Shown here piece after piece: positions 11,556-20,545 of a stretch of 64,000 bases of DNA. The stretch spans positions 179,230 through 243,229 of the forward strand of contig NZ_JAVFVV010000011.1 of the NCBI RefSeq assembly GCF_030929505.1, written 5' to 3'. The position numbers and the translations under genes were made by a program. The notes under the pieces were generated by a model, which had not been told where the DNA came from, made no database searches, and saw only the letters and a list, made by a program, of their open reading frames with translations. This DNA comes from Mesorhizobium sp. LHD-90. Its GTDB lineage: Bacteria; Pseudomonadota; Alphaproteobacteria; Rhizobiales; Rhizobiaceae. The stretch's first letter is position 1; the number at the start of each line of letters is the position of its first letter.

Positions 11556-11776
11556 TTGCGGGCAGCCGGTCCGGCTGGTCCTGAGGTCACGCAGGCATGG
11601 TCTTGACCGTCGAAAGGGCCGGCTGGATGCGGATCAGCCACGGCGCTCCCGGCTCAGGACCATTCTTCGTCAACGCCTCACGCAAACGTCTGCATTCCGT
11701 TGCCGTGCCGGCTGCCCGCCCGCGCTTGGCAACGGTGCTGACGGGGCATAAAATATGCCCAGCCCGGGAGACTCCG

Positions 11777-12583
11777 ATGACGTCCAGCTTCAACGTTCGC
11801 CAAGCCAGCGGCTACGAGCAGTTGATGGGCCGCTGGAGCAAGAAACTGGCGCCGCAGTTTATCGCCTTCGCAGGTCTCGCCGACGGCGAGCGGGTCATCG
11901 ATGTCGGATGCGGCACCGGCAGCCTGACATTCGCGCTGCCTCAAGCCGCAAACGTCGCCGAGATCGCTGCGATCGACTTTTCGCCCGTCTTCGTCGAGGA
12001 GGCGCAGCGACGCAACCACGACCCACGCATTGGCATCCAGCAGGGGGATGCTTGCGCACTTCCATTCGACGACGACTACTTCGACCGCGCGCTGGCGCTG
12101 CTGGTTCTGCATTTCGTGCCGGACACGGCCAAGGCCGTTTCCGAAATGCGCAGGGTGGCGCGGCCGGGCGGCGTGGTCGCAGCGGCAGTTTGGGACCATT
12201 TCGGCGGCATGCCGGCCATGCGCATGATGTGGGACACAGTCGCGACGCTGAGCGAAGCGGCGCGCGAACAGCGCAGCCGGTACTTCTTTCAACCCATGAT
12301 GCGGCCTGGCGAGATGAAGGATTGCTTCATCGGACAGGGGCTGCTCGACGTCGAGGAGACGTCGCTCGCCATCCGCATGGATTTTCAGTCCTTCGAGGAT
12401 TACTGGGAGCCTATCGCCGCGGGCGAGGGGCCGCTCGGCAAATATGTCACGTCGCTGGGGCCGGCGGAGCGGGCGGAAACGGACGCCGCCGTGCGCGCAG
12501 CCTACGAAGGCGGCAAGCCCGACGGCCCGAGGTCGTTCGTGTCCGTAGCCTGGGCGTGCAGGGGCGTCGTCCCGACGGTCTGA
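11777..12583 (+). CDS. Class I SAM-dependent methyltransferase
   Basis: Methyltransferase of 268 aa. Motif I is VIDVGCGTGSLTFAL, followed by the acidic AAIDFSPVFVEEA and the post-motif region DDYFDRALALLVLHFVPD, as in UbiE/type-11 methyltransferases. A longer frame opens at 11597. The ATG at 11777 (GGGAGACTCCGATG) is preferred because conserved sequence (FNVRQASGYEQLMGRWS) begins there. The methyl acceptor is unknown and neighbours give no clue. Confidence 0.87.
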   Translation: MTSSFNVRQASGYEQLMGRWSKKLAPQFIAFAGLADGERVIDVGCGTGSLTFALPQAANVAEIAAIDFSPVFVEEAQRRNHDPRIGIQQGDACALPFDDDYFDRALALLVLHFVPDTAKAVSEMRRVARPGGVVAAAVWDHFGGMPAMRMMWDTVATLSEAAREQRSRYFFQPMMRPGEMKDCFIGQGLLDVEETSLAIRMDFQSFEDYWEPIAAGEGPLGKYVTSLGPAERAETDAAVRAAYEGGKPDGPRSFVSVAWACRGVVPTV

Positions 12584-12720
12584 CCTTCCCCCGAGAGCGG
12601 GCGCTGCACGGCAAGTCGCCTGCAGCGCCAAATGAAAGCTGGCGCGTGCCAAGCATTTCAATGCTATAGGCGCTTTCGGGTCTGACCGGCCCGGGAGGTA
12701 ACAGCGGGGTTTTTGGGCCG

Positions 12721-14025
12721 ATGGCCAGGACCGACATCGCCAGACGCGTCTATAACCATGCCTGGAAGCTGGACCCCATCGTCCGCAGCCTGCTGGATAC
12801 GGATTTCTACAAACTGCTCATGCTGCAGATGATCTGGGGCATGTATCCGAAGGTGGACGCCACCTTCTCGCTGATCAACCGCACCACCAGCGCCCGGCTG
12901 GCGGAGGAGATCGACGAGGGCGCGTTGCGCGAGCAACTCGACCACGCCCGCACGCTTCGCTTCTCCAAGAAGGAGATGATCTGGCTGGCTGGTAACAGCT
13001 TTTACGGCCGCAAGCAGATTTTCGAGCCGGAGTTTTTGGCCTGGCTAGAAAATTTCCAGTTGCCCGAATACGAGCTGGAGAAGAAGGACGGCCAGTACGA
13101 GCTGCATTTCCACGGGCCGTGGATGTATACGTCCATGTGGGAGATCCCGGCGCTGGCGATCATCAACGAGCTCCGCTCGCGCGCCGCGATGAGCGGTTTC
13201 GGGCCGTTCTCGCTCGACGTGCTTTACGCCCGCGCCAAGGCGAAGCTGTGGGACAAGACCGAGCGGCTGCGAAAACTGCCGAACCTGAAGGTCTCCGACT
13301 TCGGTACCCGCCGCCGCCACTCCTTCCTGTGGCAGCGCTGGTGTGTCGAGGCGTTGAAGGAAGGCATCGGCGACGCCTTTACCGGCACCAGCAACGTCAA
13401 GCTCGCTATGGACACCGATCTGGAGGCGCTGGGCACCAACGCGCACGAACTGCCGATGGTGTTCGCGGCGCTGACCAACAGCGACGAGGAATTGCGGCGG
13501 TCGCCTTACCACGTGCTGCGGGACTGGCAGCGCTATTACGGCGGCAATCTGCTGATCGTGCTGCCCGACGCCTTCGGCACGGCCTCCTTCCTGCGCGACG
13601 CGCCCGACTGGGTGGCCGACTGGACGGGTTTTCGCCCCGACAGCGCCCCGCCGATCGAGGGCGGCGAAAAGATCCTGGCGTGGTGGCGCTCGAAGGGCGT
13701 CGACCCGCGCAACCGGCTGCTGATCTTTTCCGACGGGCTCGACGTGGACGCGATCGAGGAGACCTACAAGCATTTCGACGGCAAGGTGCGCATGGCCTTC
13801 GGCTGGGGCACCAACCTGACCAACGATTTCGAGGATTGCGCGCCGGTGGAGACCGACCGGCTGAACGCCATCTCGCTGGTCTGCAAGGTAACGGCGGCCA
13901 ATGGCCGGCCGGCGGTGAAACTGTCGGACAATCCCGCCAAGGCCACCGGCGACTTGGCCGAGATCGCGCGCTACCTGCGTGTCTTCGGCGACGAGGAGCG
14001 GGTGGAGCACGAGGTGAAGGTGTAG
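12721..14025 (+). CDS. pncB: Nicotinate phosphoribosyltransferase
   Basis: Enzyme of the Preiss-Handler NAD salvage pathway, converting nicotinate plus PRPP to nicotinate mononucleotide with ATP use. The 434 aa include the N-terminal [16 protein letters not shown], the central [12 protein letters not shown] and the C-terminal phosphate-binding region ([27 protein letters not shown]). GGGAGG lies about 20 bases upstream of the ATG. The window also has nicotinamidase (38533-39132) and a putative nicotinate-degrading operon (39376-46710), so nicotinate has two competing fates in this cell. Confidence 0.93.
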   Translation: MARTDIARRVYNHAWKLDPIVRSLLDTDFYKLLMLQMIWGMYPKVDATFSLINRTTSARLAEEIDEGALREQLDHARTLRFSKKEMIWLAGNSFYGRKQIFEPEFLAWLENFQLPEYELEKKDGQYELHFHGPWMYTSMWEIPALAIINELRSRAAMSGFGPFSLDVLYARAKAKLWDKTERLRKLPNLKVSDFGTRRRHSFLWQRWCVEALKEGIGDAFTGTSNVKLAMDTDLEALGTNAHELPMVFAALTNSDEELRRSPYHVLRDWQRYYGGNLLIVLPDAFGTASFLRDAPDWVADWTGFRPDSAPPIEGGEKILAWWRSKGVDPRNRLLIFSDGLDVDAIEETYKHFDGKVRMAFGWGTNLTNDFEDCAPVETDRLNAISLVCKVTAANGRPAVKLSDNPAKATGDLAEIARYLRVFGDEERVEHEVKV

Positions 14026-14103
14026 GGAGCTTGACGTAGTCCTCGACGCCTGAATTGGAGGCAAGGCAGAAGTCCATAACAACGAGCATGCAGGCTTTTC
14101 GTT

Positions 14104-14274
14104 CTACGTTGCCCCCCTCTGTCCTGCCGGACATCTCCCCCACGAGGGGGGAGATTGGCCCGCCCGCTTTGTCTTCGCCAATCGCAGATGTCTCAAGAGA
14201 ACCGCCGAGGTCGCAACTGCCAATCTCCCCCCTCGTGGGGGAGATGTCCGGCAGGACAGAGGGGGGCAACGTAG
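14104..14274. repeat. Paired inverted repeat, family A, copy 2
   Basis: The outer ends are CTACGTTGC (14104-14112) and GCAACGTAG (14266-14274). Each arm carries CTGTCCTGCCGGACATCTCC or its inverse and an internal hairpin with CCCCCACGAGGGGGG. The outer ends match copy 3 (45428-45598) exactly. It lies in the gap between pncB and the membrane-protein gene. Confidence 0.82.
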
Positions 14275-14306
14275 AGCGCGGACGGAGACTTTCCCCGACA
14301 CACTGG

Positions 14307-15704
14307 ATGGAATTGACCTTCATTTCGTGGCTGGTCTTTCTTTTCACCCCATCGCACGCCCTCGCCCACGCCTCCGACCGCGGCTACGTGCTGCTGCTGC
14401 CGACCGGCTACTACCTGTTCGGCGGCGCGGTCGCGGTGGCCGCAAGTTTCTTGGCGCTGTTTTTCGTGCCGCAAAACGCGTCGGAAAGACTAGCGGCATG
14501 GCGGTTGCCGCTGTTTTCCGTGCCGGAAGCTCTGCGGTTCTGGACAAGCCTGGCCTCGTTCCTGCTTTTGGGTGCCCTCGTCGCCGCCGGCATTTTCGGC
14601 AGCCGCGATCCTCTCTCCAATCCGCTGCCGTTGACGGTGTGGACGCTTCTGTGGATCGGACTGACGATCGTGCAGGGTCTTCTCGGCAATCTCTGGCGCT
14701 GGCTGGACCCCTGGTATGCGCCGGTAGAACTAGCCCGCGCAATCATGCCCAACTATCGGCGGCGCGCTCTGCCGCAATGGTTCGGTTACTGGCCGGCGGT
14801 GCTGCTGTTCGCCGCCTTCGCCTGGTTCGAACTGATCGACGCCGCGCCGGACGATCCGTACCGGCTGGCATTCGCGGTTGGCGGCTACTGGCTGCTGACA
14901 TTCGCGGTCATGCTGACGGTCGGCCACGAGCAATGGGCCGCGCGCGGTGAATTTTTGTCAGTGTTCTTTCGCATGATCTCGCGTTTCGGCGTGCTCGACG
15001 CCGCATCTGACGACGACCGCTGGCGTATCTCACTCTGCCTGCCCGGCGCGAAACTTTGGCGGGAGCAGCCGCTGCCGCTGTCCGGCACGCTGTTCCTGCT
15101 GCTGGCGCTGGCCTCGGTCTCCTTCGACGGGTTTTCCAAGACCTTCATGTGGCTGGGAGCGAACGGCATCAACCCGCTGGAATTTCCCGGTCGCTCCGCC
15201 ATGCAAGGTATCAACGCCACCGGCCTGGCGCTGATGTTTTTGGCGCTTGCGGCGGTGTTCCTCATTTGCGTCTTTATCGGAGAACGTCTTGCCGGCGAAG
15301 GATCGGCGCGGCGGGCGGCGGGACTGCTGGTGTGGTCGATCGTGCCGATCGCGCTGGCGTATCATTTTTCGCATTACCTGACGGCGTTCCTGGTCAACGC
15401 GCAATATGCGGCTGTCTCCCTGTCGGACCCGTTCGGGCTGGGATGGAATCTGTTCGGCACCGCCTATATGCCGGTGTCGGCCGGCATCGTCATGGGCTCC
15501 GAACAGGCCTTCCTCATCTGGAACGCCCAGGCATTCGCCATCATCGGTGGGCATGTGCTGGCGGTCCTGGTCGCGCATGGGCTGGCCGGGCGGCTGCACG
15601 CCGGTTCCAGTCGGGCATCGCTGTCGCAACTGCCGCTGACGCTGCTGATGATCGGCTACACGGTGTTCGGCCTTTGGCTGCTGTCGACGCCGACGGCGGG
15701 GTGA
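14307..15704 (+). CDS. Polytopic membrane protein of unknown function
   Basis: Hydrophobic protein of 465 aa with about ten to twelve likely membrane segments. The N-terminus (MELTFISWLVFLFTPSHALAHASD) looks like a signal or first helix. Several histidines lie in hydrophobic stretches (for example YHFSHYLTAFL). It resembles proteins that databases sometimes label fenitrothion hydrolase, an annotation I would not rely on. The frame is open from 14055 through the family-A repeat. The ATG at 14307 is chosen because membrane-protein sequence begins there. Function unknown. Confidence 0.75.
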   Translation: MELTFISWLVFLFTPSHALAHASDRGYVLLLPTGYYLFGGAVAVAASFLALFFVPQNASERLAAWRLPLFSVPEALRFWTSLASFLLLGALVAAGIFGSRDPLSNPLPLTVWTLLWIGLTIVQGLLGNLWRWLDPWYAPVELARAIMPNYRRRALPQWFGYWPAVLLFAAFAWFELIDAAPDDPYRLAFAVGGYWLLTFAVMLTVGHEQWAARGEFLSVFFRMISRFGVLDAASDDDRWRISLCLPGAKLWREQPLPLSGTLFLLLALASVSFDGFSKTFMWLGANGINPLEFPGRSAMQGINATGLALMFLALAAVFLICVFIGERLAGEGSARRAAGLLVWSIVPIALAYHFSHYLTAFLVNAQYAAVSLSDPFGLGWNLFGTAYMPVSAGIVMGSEQAFLIWNAQAFAIIGGHVLAVLVAHGLAGRLHAGSSRASLSQLPLTLLMIGYTVFGLWLLSTPTAG

Positions 15705-15782
15705 GGAGTGGTCCGCGAAGCGGACGAAAAGCCAACGGTGAGCTTGCGAACGCTTTTCGAACGACGAACGGAGAAATGCCGG

Positions 15783-15822
15783 TTCGCCCATCGGGCGAAT
15801 TGAAAGGTCCAGTGGACCTTTC
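15783..15822. repeat. Two adjacent hairpins in the gap before the ABC importer
   Basis: TTCGCCCATCGGGCGAA (15783-15799) and a perfect 10-base-arm palindrome at 15802-15822 (arms GAAAGGTCCA and TGGACCTTTC around one G) lie side by side. They sit in the 290-base space after the membrane-protein gene. Nothing else was recognised in this gap. It may be a dispersed palindromic element or a terminator structure, though no T-run follows. Confidence 0.55.
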
Positions 15823-15994
15823 GAAGGCATTGAACGCCCGCAGGGCAGGGAGCGATGGCGAAGGGCCGGCGCCGGCAAATGCCTGCCCTTGCGGCACCCC
15901 GGGATTGATGATTTAGTTTCCGCATCAACGGGTTTCGGGTGCCGGAAACCACGCTTCGCGCGGGTTCCGGACTGATCGTCAGAGGGGAATCGGC

Positions 15995-17296
15995 ATGACC
16001 ACAAGCAAGGCTTCCAGCCTCATCGGCACGCGCCTCAACCGCCGCACCGCTCTCAAGGGGCTGGCGGCCTCCGCCGGTCTCGTGGCGGCTCCGGGCTTCG
16101 TGCGATATTCGCAGGCGCAGAGCTCGGCGCCCATAAAGATCGGCTTCCAGTCGCATCGCACCGGTATCGGCGCCGCCTACGGCCGCTGGTACGAGAAGAC
16201 CACCGCCGCGGCGGTCAAGCTGATCAACGATGCCGGCGGCATCAACGGACGGCCGGTCGAGGTGATCATCGAGGACGACGGCACCGATCCCGGCCGTGGC
16301 GCCGAGGTCATCGGCAAGTTCGCCACCCAGCACAAGGTCGATGTCGCCTATGGCACGCTGTTTTCGCATGTCGTCATCGGCTCGGCGCCGGCTGCGGGCG
16401 AGGCAAAACTGCCCTATTTCGTGGTGAGCGAGGGACACCACGTCGCCTCGACAAAACTTAACCGCTACGTCTTCCAGCCCGGCATCACCGACGTGAAGAG
16501 CCAGATCCAGGCGATGGCGCCGTGGATCGCCGGCAATGTCGGCAAGAAGGTCACGCAGATTTTCCCGGACTTCGCCTTCGGCTACGATCACCGCGATTAT
16601 CTGCCGCCGGCGCTTAAGGCGCAGGGCGCCGACGTGATCGCGCAGATCGCCATTCCGCCGACGGAAAGCTCGTTCACCAAATATTTTCCGCAGATCCCGG
16701 CCGACACCGAGGTGCTCTACCATGTCATGGTCGGGCCGGCGGTGCTGACCTTCGTCAAGGAACTCGGCGAGTTCTATGGCTCCAACCGGCCGCAACTGTT
16801 CGGCTTCATCGATTCGCTGGAAGCTGTCGACATCAACAGCCCCGGCCTGGAATTCCTGGACGGCAGCCATTTCTGGGAAGGCTCGCCGCGCTATGCGCAG
16901 GAAAACGACTCCGAGGCGCAGAAAGCCTATCGCGCCGCCGTCGGCATCGACGAGAACGGCGCGGCGGTAGGCGACCCCAAGGACGTGTCGACGGCCGCCC
17001 ACATGTTCGGCTGCTGGGAGACGCTCTACGTTATCAAGAAGGCGATGGAGGATTCCGGCTACAAGGGTCCCGAGGACCGCGCCAAGCTGGTCGAGGCGAC
17101 CGAGGCGCTGACTGCCTTCGCCGAGGGGCCGGAGCACCCGCAGGGCGACAAGGTCTTCAACGGCAAGATCCACCAGGTCTTCGGCCACCAGAACATCTCG
17201 AAGGTGGAGGGCGGAAAACTCAAGGTTGTGCACCGCACGACGATCGAGGACGGGCTCTACGAGCCGGAGGGGGATTATACGACGCAGCCGCTGTGA
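15995..17296 (+). CDS. Branched-chain amino acid-type ABC transporter substrate-binding protein
   Basis: Periplasmic binding protein of 433 aa (peripla_BP_6/LivK-like). The N-terminus has twin arginines before a hydrophobic stretch (LNRRTALKGLAASAGLVAAP), suggesting Tat or lipid-independent Sec export with cleavage near YSQAQ. The mature part begins IKIGFQSHRTGIGAAYG and contains INDAGGINGRPVEVIIEDD, typical of the family. It heads the importer operon but is separated from the permease genes by a toxin-antitoxin pair. The ligand may be an amino acid, amide or aromatic compound. Confidence 0.9.
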   Translation: MTTSKASSLIGTRLNRRTALKGLAASAGLVAAPGFVRYSQAQSSAPIKIGFQSHRTGIGAAYGRWYEKTTAAAVKLINDAGGINGRPVEVIIEDDGTDPGRGAEVIGKFATQHKVDVAYGTLFSHVVIGSAPAAGEAKLPYFVVSEGHHVASTKLNRYVFQPGITDVKSQIQAMAPWIAGNVGKKVTQIFPDFAFGYDHRDYLPPALKAQGADVIAQIAIPPTESSFTKYFPQIPADTEVLYHVMVGPAVLTFVKELGEFYGSNRPQLFGFIDSLEAVDINSPGLEFLDGSHFWEGSPRYAQENDSEAQKAYRAAVGIDENGAAVGDPKDVSTAAHMFGCWETLYVIKKAMEDSGYKGPEDRAKLVEATEALTAFAEGPEHPQGDKVFNGKIHQVFGHQNISKVEGGKLKVVHRTTIEDGLYEPEGDYTTQPL

Positions 17297-17339
17297 CGAT
17301 GGCCTCTGCGATGTGACCGGTCTGGCTATGGAAGTGCTG

Positions 17340-17357
17340 ACGTGGTATATACGTGGT
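17340..17357. promoter_or_regulatory. Direct repeat upstream of the antitoxin gene
   Basis: ACGTGGT-ATAT-ACGTGGT, with the small palindrome GTATATAC at its centre, lies 23 bases before the antitoxin start. Its spacing and position fit an autoregulatory operator for a ribbon-helix-helix antitoxin. Inferred from position only. Confidence 0.45.
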
Positions 17358-17380
17358 CAGTACCTTGATTGGAGATAGCC

Positions 17381-17665
17381 ATGGCCAAGGAAGCTGTTTT
17401 CACCATGAAGCTGGAGCCCGAACTGCGCGATGCCTTTATGGCGGCGGCAGAAGCTGCCGACCGGCCGGCGTCTCAGATCGTCCGCGAATTCATGCGTGAT
17501 TTTGTGGAACAGGATCGTGAGTATGTTGAATTCTTGCGCCGTAAGGTCGAGAAGGCGCGTAAGTCCATCGAAGCCGGAAGGGGCCGCCCCGACGAGGAGG
17601 TTAGGGCCGATTTCGCGAGACGCCGTGCGGAATGGGAGCGTAGAGCCCGCGAGCGCGATGCGTGA
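17381..17665 (+). CDS. Ribbon-helix-helix antitoxin (CopG/RelB-like)
   Basis: Antitoxin of 94 aa. It has a short N-terminal strand (AVFTMKLEPELRDAFMAAAEAADRP) and helix (SQIVREFMRDFV) typical of RHH repressors, then a highly charged helical tail for toxin binding. The ATG at 17381 follows GGAG with good spacing; a TTG at 17369 would add four residues. Its end overlaps the GTG of the toxin gene by four bases. It lies inside an importer operon, which is unusual. Confidence 0.82.
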   Translation: MAKEAVFTMKLEPELRDAFMAAAEAADRPASQIVREFMRDFVEQDREYVEFLRRKVEKARKSIEAGRGRPDEEVRADFARRRAEWERRARERDA

Positions 17666-17955
17666 AAGTTACCTGGACCCCTGAAGCGGAGGCGGACCGC
17701 CTCGAACTCACCGAGTACATCGCGGTTGACAACCCTAGGGCGGCATCCAGAGTTGATGAGCTTTTCGAAGCTGCCGCAAAACGACTTGCGGAATTTCCCC
17801 TATTGGGCCGTGTCGGCATAATTCCCGGCACAAGGGAACTCATCCCTCATAGTAGCTATAGGATGGTCTACGAGGTTCGTGACGATGGAGTCTGGATTAC
17901 TTCTGTAGCCCACACCGCCCGGCAATGGCCTCCAATCTCCGACGAGTCTGACTGA
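17662..17955 (+). CDS. RelE/ParE-family toxin
   Basis: Toxin of 97 aa with a GTG start inside the antitoxin stop region. Family features are WTPEAEADRLELTEYIA, then FPLLGRVGIIPGTRELIP, RMVYEV and the C-terminal HTARQWP. Members cleave translating mRNA or block gyrase. Its stop codon abuts the livH ATG with no gap (TGAATG), so livH translation is probably coupled to toxin translation. Confidence 0.85.
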   Translation: MKVTWTPEAEADRLELTEYIAVDNPRAASRVDELFEAAAKRLAEFPLLGRVGIIPGTRELIPHSSYRMVYEVRDDGVWITSVAHTARQWPPISDESD

Positions 17956-18837
17956 ATGGCCTTCGGTCCCCACCTTCTGCTGGCCACGCTTGAAGGCCTC
18001 GTCAATTCGGCGGTGCTGGCGCTGACGGCGCTGGGGCTGTCGCTGGTGTTCGGCGTCATGCGCGTCGTCAATGTCGCGCATGGCGAGTTTTATATGCTGG
18101 GCGCGGTGCTGGCCTGGTGGGTAGCCTCGCTGGTGAGCGGCCATCCGGCGCTGGGGTTTCTGGTGGCGCTGGTCGTCAGCCCGCTGATCGTCGGGGCGAT
18201 CGCGCTCGCCTCCGAACGGCTGGTGTTGCGGCGGCTGGAATACAACCCGGAATCGACCATCGTCGCCACCATCGGCCTGCTCTACATTTTCCAGCAGGCG
18301 GCGCTGACCTTTTACGGCCCCGAGGCGCGGCCGGTCGAGGCGCCGTTCAGCTACCGCGTGCTGCTGCCCTGGTTCGGCTATTCCGGCTACAAGCTTGCCG
18401 TCATCGCCGCCTCGGCCCTGCTGCTGGCCGGCACATGGTACATGCTGACGCGCACGAAGATCGGGTTGGTGATGCGTGCCACGCAATATGACCGCGAGAC
18501 CGCCCAGGCCTTCGGCATTCCCGTCACAAAAGTCTATGCTGGCGTGTTCGCACTGGGGGCGATGCTGGCGGCGGTGGCAGCCGTGCTCACGGTGCCGATC
18601 AGCCAGGCGCACTATCTGATGGGCCGCGACCCGCTGCTGTTGTCCTTCATCGTCGTCATCATCGGCGGGCTGGGCTCGCTGCGCGGCACGGTGATCGCGG
18701 CGCTGCTGGTCGGCTTGTCGGACGGTATCATCTCCGTCTTCTACACGCCGACGCTGGCAAAAATCATCGCGACGCTGCTGGTCGCCATGGTGCTGGTGTT
18801 CCGGCCGCAGGGCCTGTTCGGCACGGCGGCCAGATGA
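17956..18837 (+). CDS. livH: Branched-chain amino acid ABC permease LivH-type
   Basis: Inner-membrane permease of 293 aa with about eight hydrophobic segments. It carries the LivH hallmarks LGLSLVFGVMRVVNVAHGEFYMLG near the N-terminus and IIGGLGSLRGTVIAALLVG near the C-terminus. It forms the translocation channel with LivM and is powered by LivG/LivF. Its ATG directly follows the toxin stop codon, and its own end overlaps livM by four bases. Confidence 0.93.
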   Translation: MAFGPHLLLATLEGLVNSAVLALTALGLSLVFGVMRVVNVAHGEFYMLGAVLAWWVASLVSGHPALGFLVALVVSPLIVGAIALASERLVLRRLEYNPESTIVATIGLLYIFQQAALTFYGPEARPVEAPFSYRVLLPWFGYSGYKLAVIAASALLLAGTWYMLTRTKIGLVMRATQYDRETAQAFGIPVTKVYAGVFALGAMLAAVAAVLTVPISQAHYLMGRDPLLLSFIVVIIGGLGSLRGTVIAALLVGLSDGIISVFYTPTLAKIIATLLVAMVLVFRPQGLFGTAAR

Positions 18838-19823
18838 GCGGAGAAAGTTCGCCGGCAAAACACTATGGCCTGCACGCTGCGCTGATCGCGCTGCTGGCGG
18901 TGCTGGCGTTCCTCCTGCCGGAGTATCATCACGGCGTGTTCGCGCGCGTCATGGTGCTGGCGGTCTTCGCCATGGGCTACAATCTTCTGTTCGGCTATGC
19001 CGGCCTGCTCAGCCTCGGCCACGCCATGTTCTTCAGCGCCGGGCTTTATGGCGCGGGGCTCACAATGGTGCATCTCGGCTGGGGTGTTTTGCCGGCCTTC
19101 GCCGCAGGGCTCGTTGCCGGCGCGTTGCTGTCGCTGGCCATCGGCTTCCTGGCGCTGAGGACCACCGGTGTCGCCTTCATGATCGTCACCATGATGTTCG
19201 CCCAGGTCTTCTATCTGGCGCTATTCTATTTCGGCTCATGGACGCGCGGCGACGAGGGGTTGGTGATTGCGCAAGGCCAGCGGCGGCTGTCCTTTGCCGG
19301 CGTCGATCTCGACCTCACCAGCCCGGTCACGCGCTATTTCGCGGCGCTGGCGCTGTTCTCGCTGGTGCTGGTGGTCACGCTGGCGGTTGTGCGCTCTCGT
19401 TTCGGCCGCGTGCTGGTGGCAATCCGCGAGAACGAGGAGCGCACGCGAATGCTGGGTTTCGACGCTTTTGCCAACAAGCTGGCGGCGACGGTGCTGTCCG
19501 GCGTGATCTGCGCGGCGGCGGGCGCGGCCTACGCCATCCTGTTCGGCTATGTCGGCGCCACCTTCGCGTCGATCCAGTATTCGATCCTGCCGCTGCTCTG
19601 GGTGCTGCTCGGCGGTGCAGCGACGACCCTCGGCCCCCTCGTCGGCACGCTGCTGATGTTTTATCTCATCGACAGTTCCGGCGATCTGCTGAAGGCCTGG
19701 CTGCCGGGCTGGAACCTGAGTTCGCTCGGCATCGTCGGCGTGGCACTGGTGCTGCTCATCCTGTTCTTCCCGAAAGGCATTCTGGGCACGGTGCGCGAGC
19801 GGTGGGTGCGATGGCTGCCGTGA
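18834..19823 (+). CDS. livM: Branched-chain amino acid ABC permease LivM-type
   Basis: Second permease subunit, 329 aa. The family motif GYNLLFGYAGLLSLGHAMFF is near residue 45 and a C-terminal region with LPLLWVLLGGAATTLGPLVG matches LivM proteins. The start overlaps the livH stop (ATGA) and the end overlaps the livG start by 13 bases, showing tight translational coupling. Confidence 0.93.
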   Translation: MSGESSPAKHYGLHAALIALLAVLAFLLPEYHHGVFARVMVLAVFAMGYNLLFGYAGLLSLGHAMFFSAGLYGAGLTMVHLGWGVLPAFAAGLVAGALLSLAIGFLALRTTGVAFMIVTMMFAQVFYLALFYFGSWTRGDEGLVIAQGQRRLSFAGVDLDLTSPVTRYFAALALFSLVLVVTLAVVRSRFGRVLVAIRENEERTRMLGFDAFANKLAATVLSGVICAAAGAAYAILFGYVGATFASIQYSILPLLWVLLGGAATTLGPLVGTLLMFYLIDSSGDLLKAWLPGWNLSSLGIVGVALVLLILFFPKGILGTVRERWVRWLP

Positions 19824-20545
19824 CGCCGCTGATCGCCACATCCGGCCTGAAGAAGCACTTCGGCGGGCTGCGTGCCGTCGACGGGGTCGACTTTTCCGTC
19901 ATGCCGGGTGAGGTGCGCGCCGTCATCGGCCCGAACGGCGCCGGAAAAACCACCTTCGTCAGTCTGATCTGCGGCCGCATCGAGCCTACCGCCGGCACGA
20001 TTTCTTTCGATGGAAGCGATATCACAAAACTGCCGGCGCACCGGCGCGTGCGCGCCGGCATCGCCTACACCTTCCAGATCACCAGCGTTTTTTCCAACCT
20101 GTCTGCCTACGATAACGTCGCGCTGGCGGTGCAGCGCACGCTGACCGACGGGCGGGCGGTCGGCCATCTGCGGGAAGGCGTCATGGCGGCGCTGTCGGCA
20201 ACCGGCCTCGCAGACCGCTTGCACGAGATCGCCGGGTCGCTGTCATACGGCCACCAGCGGCTGCTCGAAGTGGCGATGGGGCTGGCGCTGAAGCCGCGCC
20301 TGCTCATCCTCGACGAGCCGACGCAGGGGCTGTCCGACGGCGAGATCGAGAATTTTGTCGCGCTGGTGAGGGAGGTGGCGCGCGAGGCGACGGTGCTGAT
20401 CATCGAGCACAACATGCCGGTGGTGATGGCTCTGGCCGACCGCATCACCGTGCTCGATGCCGGAAAAGTGCTGGCCGAGGGCGCGCCCGACGAAATCCGC
20501 GCCGATGCGGCCGTGCAGGCCGCCTATCTTGGGGCGGGCGCATGA
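19811..20545 (+). CDS. livG: ABC transporter ATPase LivG-type
   Basis: Cytoplasmic ATPase of 244 aa. Walker A is GPNGAGKTT, the Q-loop region is YTFQI, the signature is LSYGHQR and Walker B is LLILDEPTQGLS, with the late EHNMPVVMALADRITVLDAG typical of LivG. The frame is open from 19238, but the ATG at 19811 begins the domain. It overlaps livM upstream and livF downstream. Confidence 0.93.
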   Translation: MAAVTPLIATSGLKKHFGGLRAVDGVDFSVMPGEVRAVIGPNGAGKTTFVSLICGRIEPTAGTISFDGSDITKLPAHRRVRAGIAYTFQITSVFSNLSAYDNVALAVQRTLTDGRAVGHLREGVMAALSATGLADRLHEIAGSLSYGHQRLLEVAMGLALKPRLLILDEPTQGLSDGEIENFVALVREVAREATVLIIEHNMPVVMALADRITVLDAGKVLAEGAPDEIRADAAVQAAYLGAGA

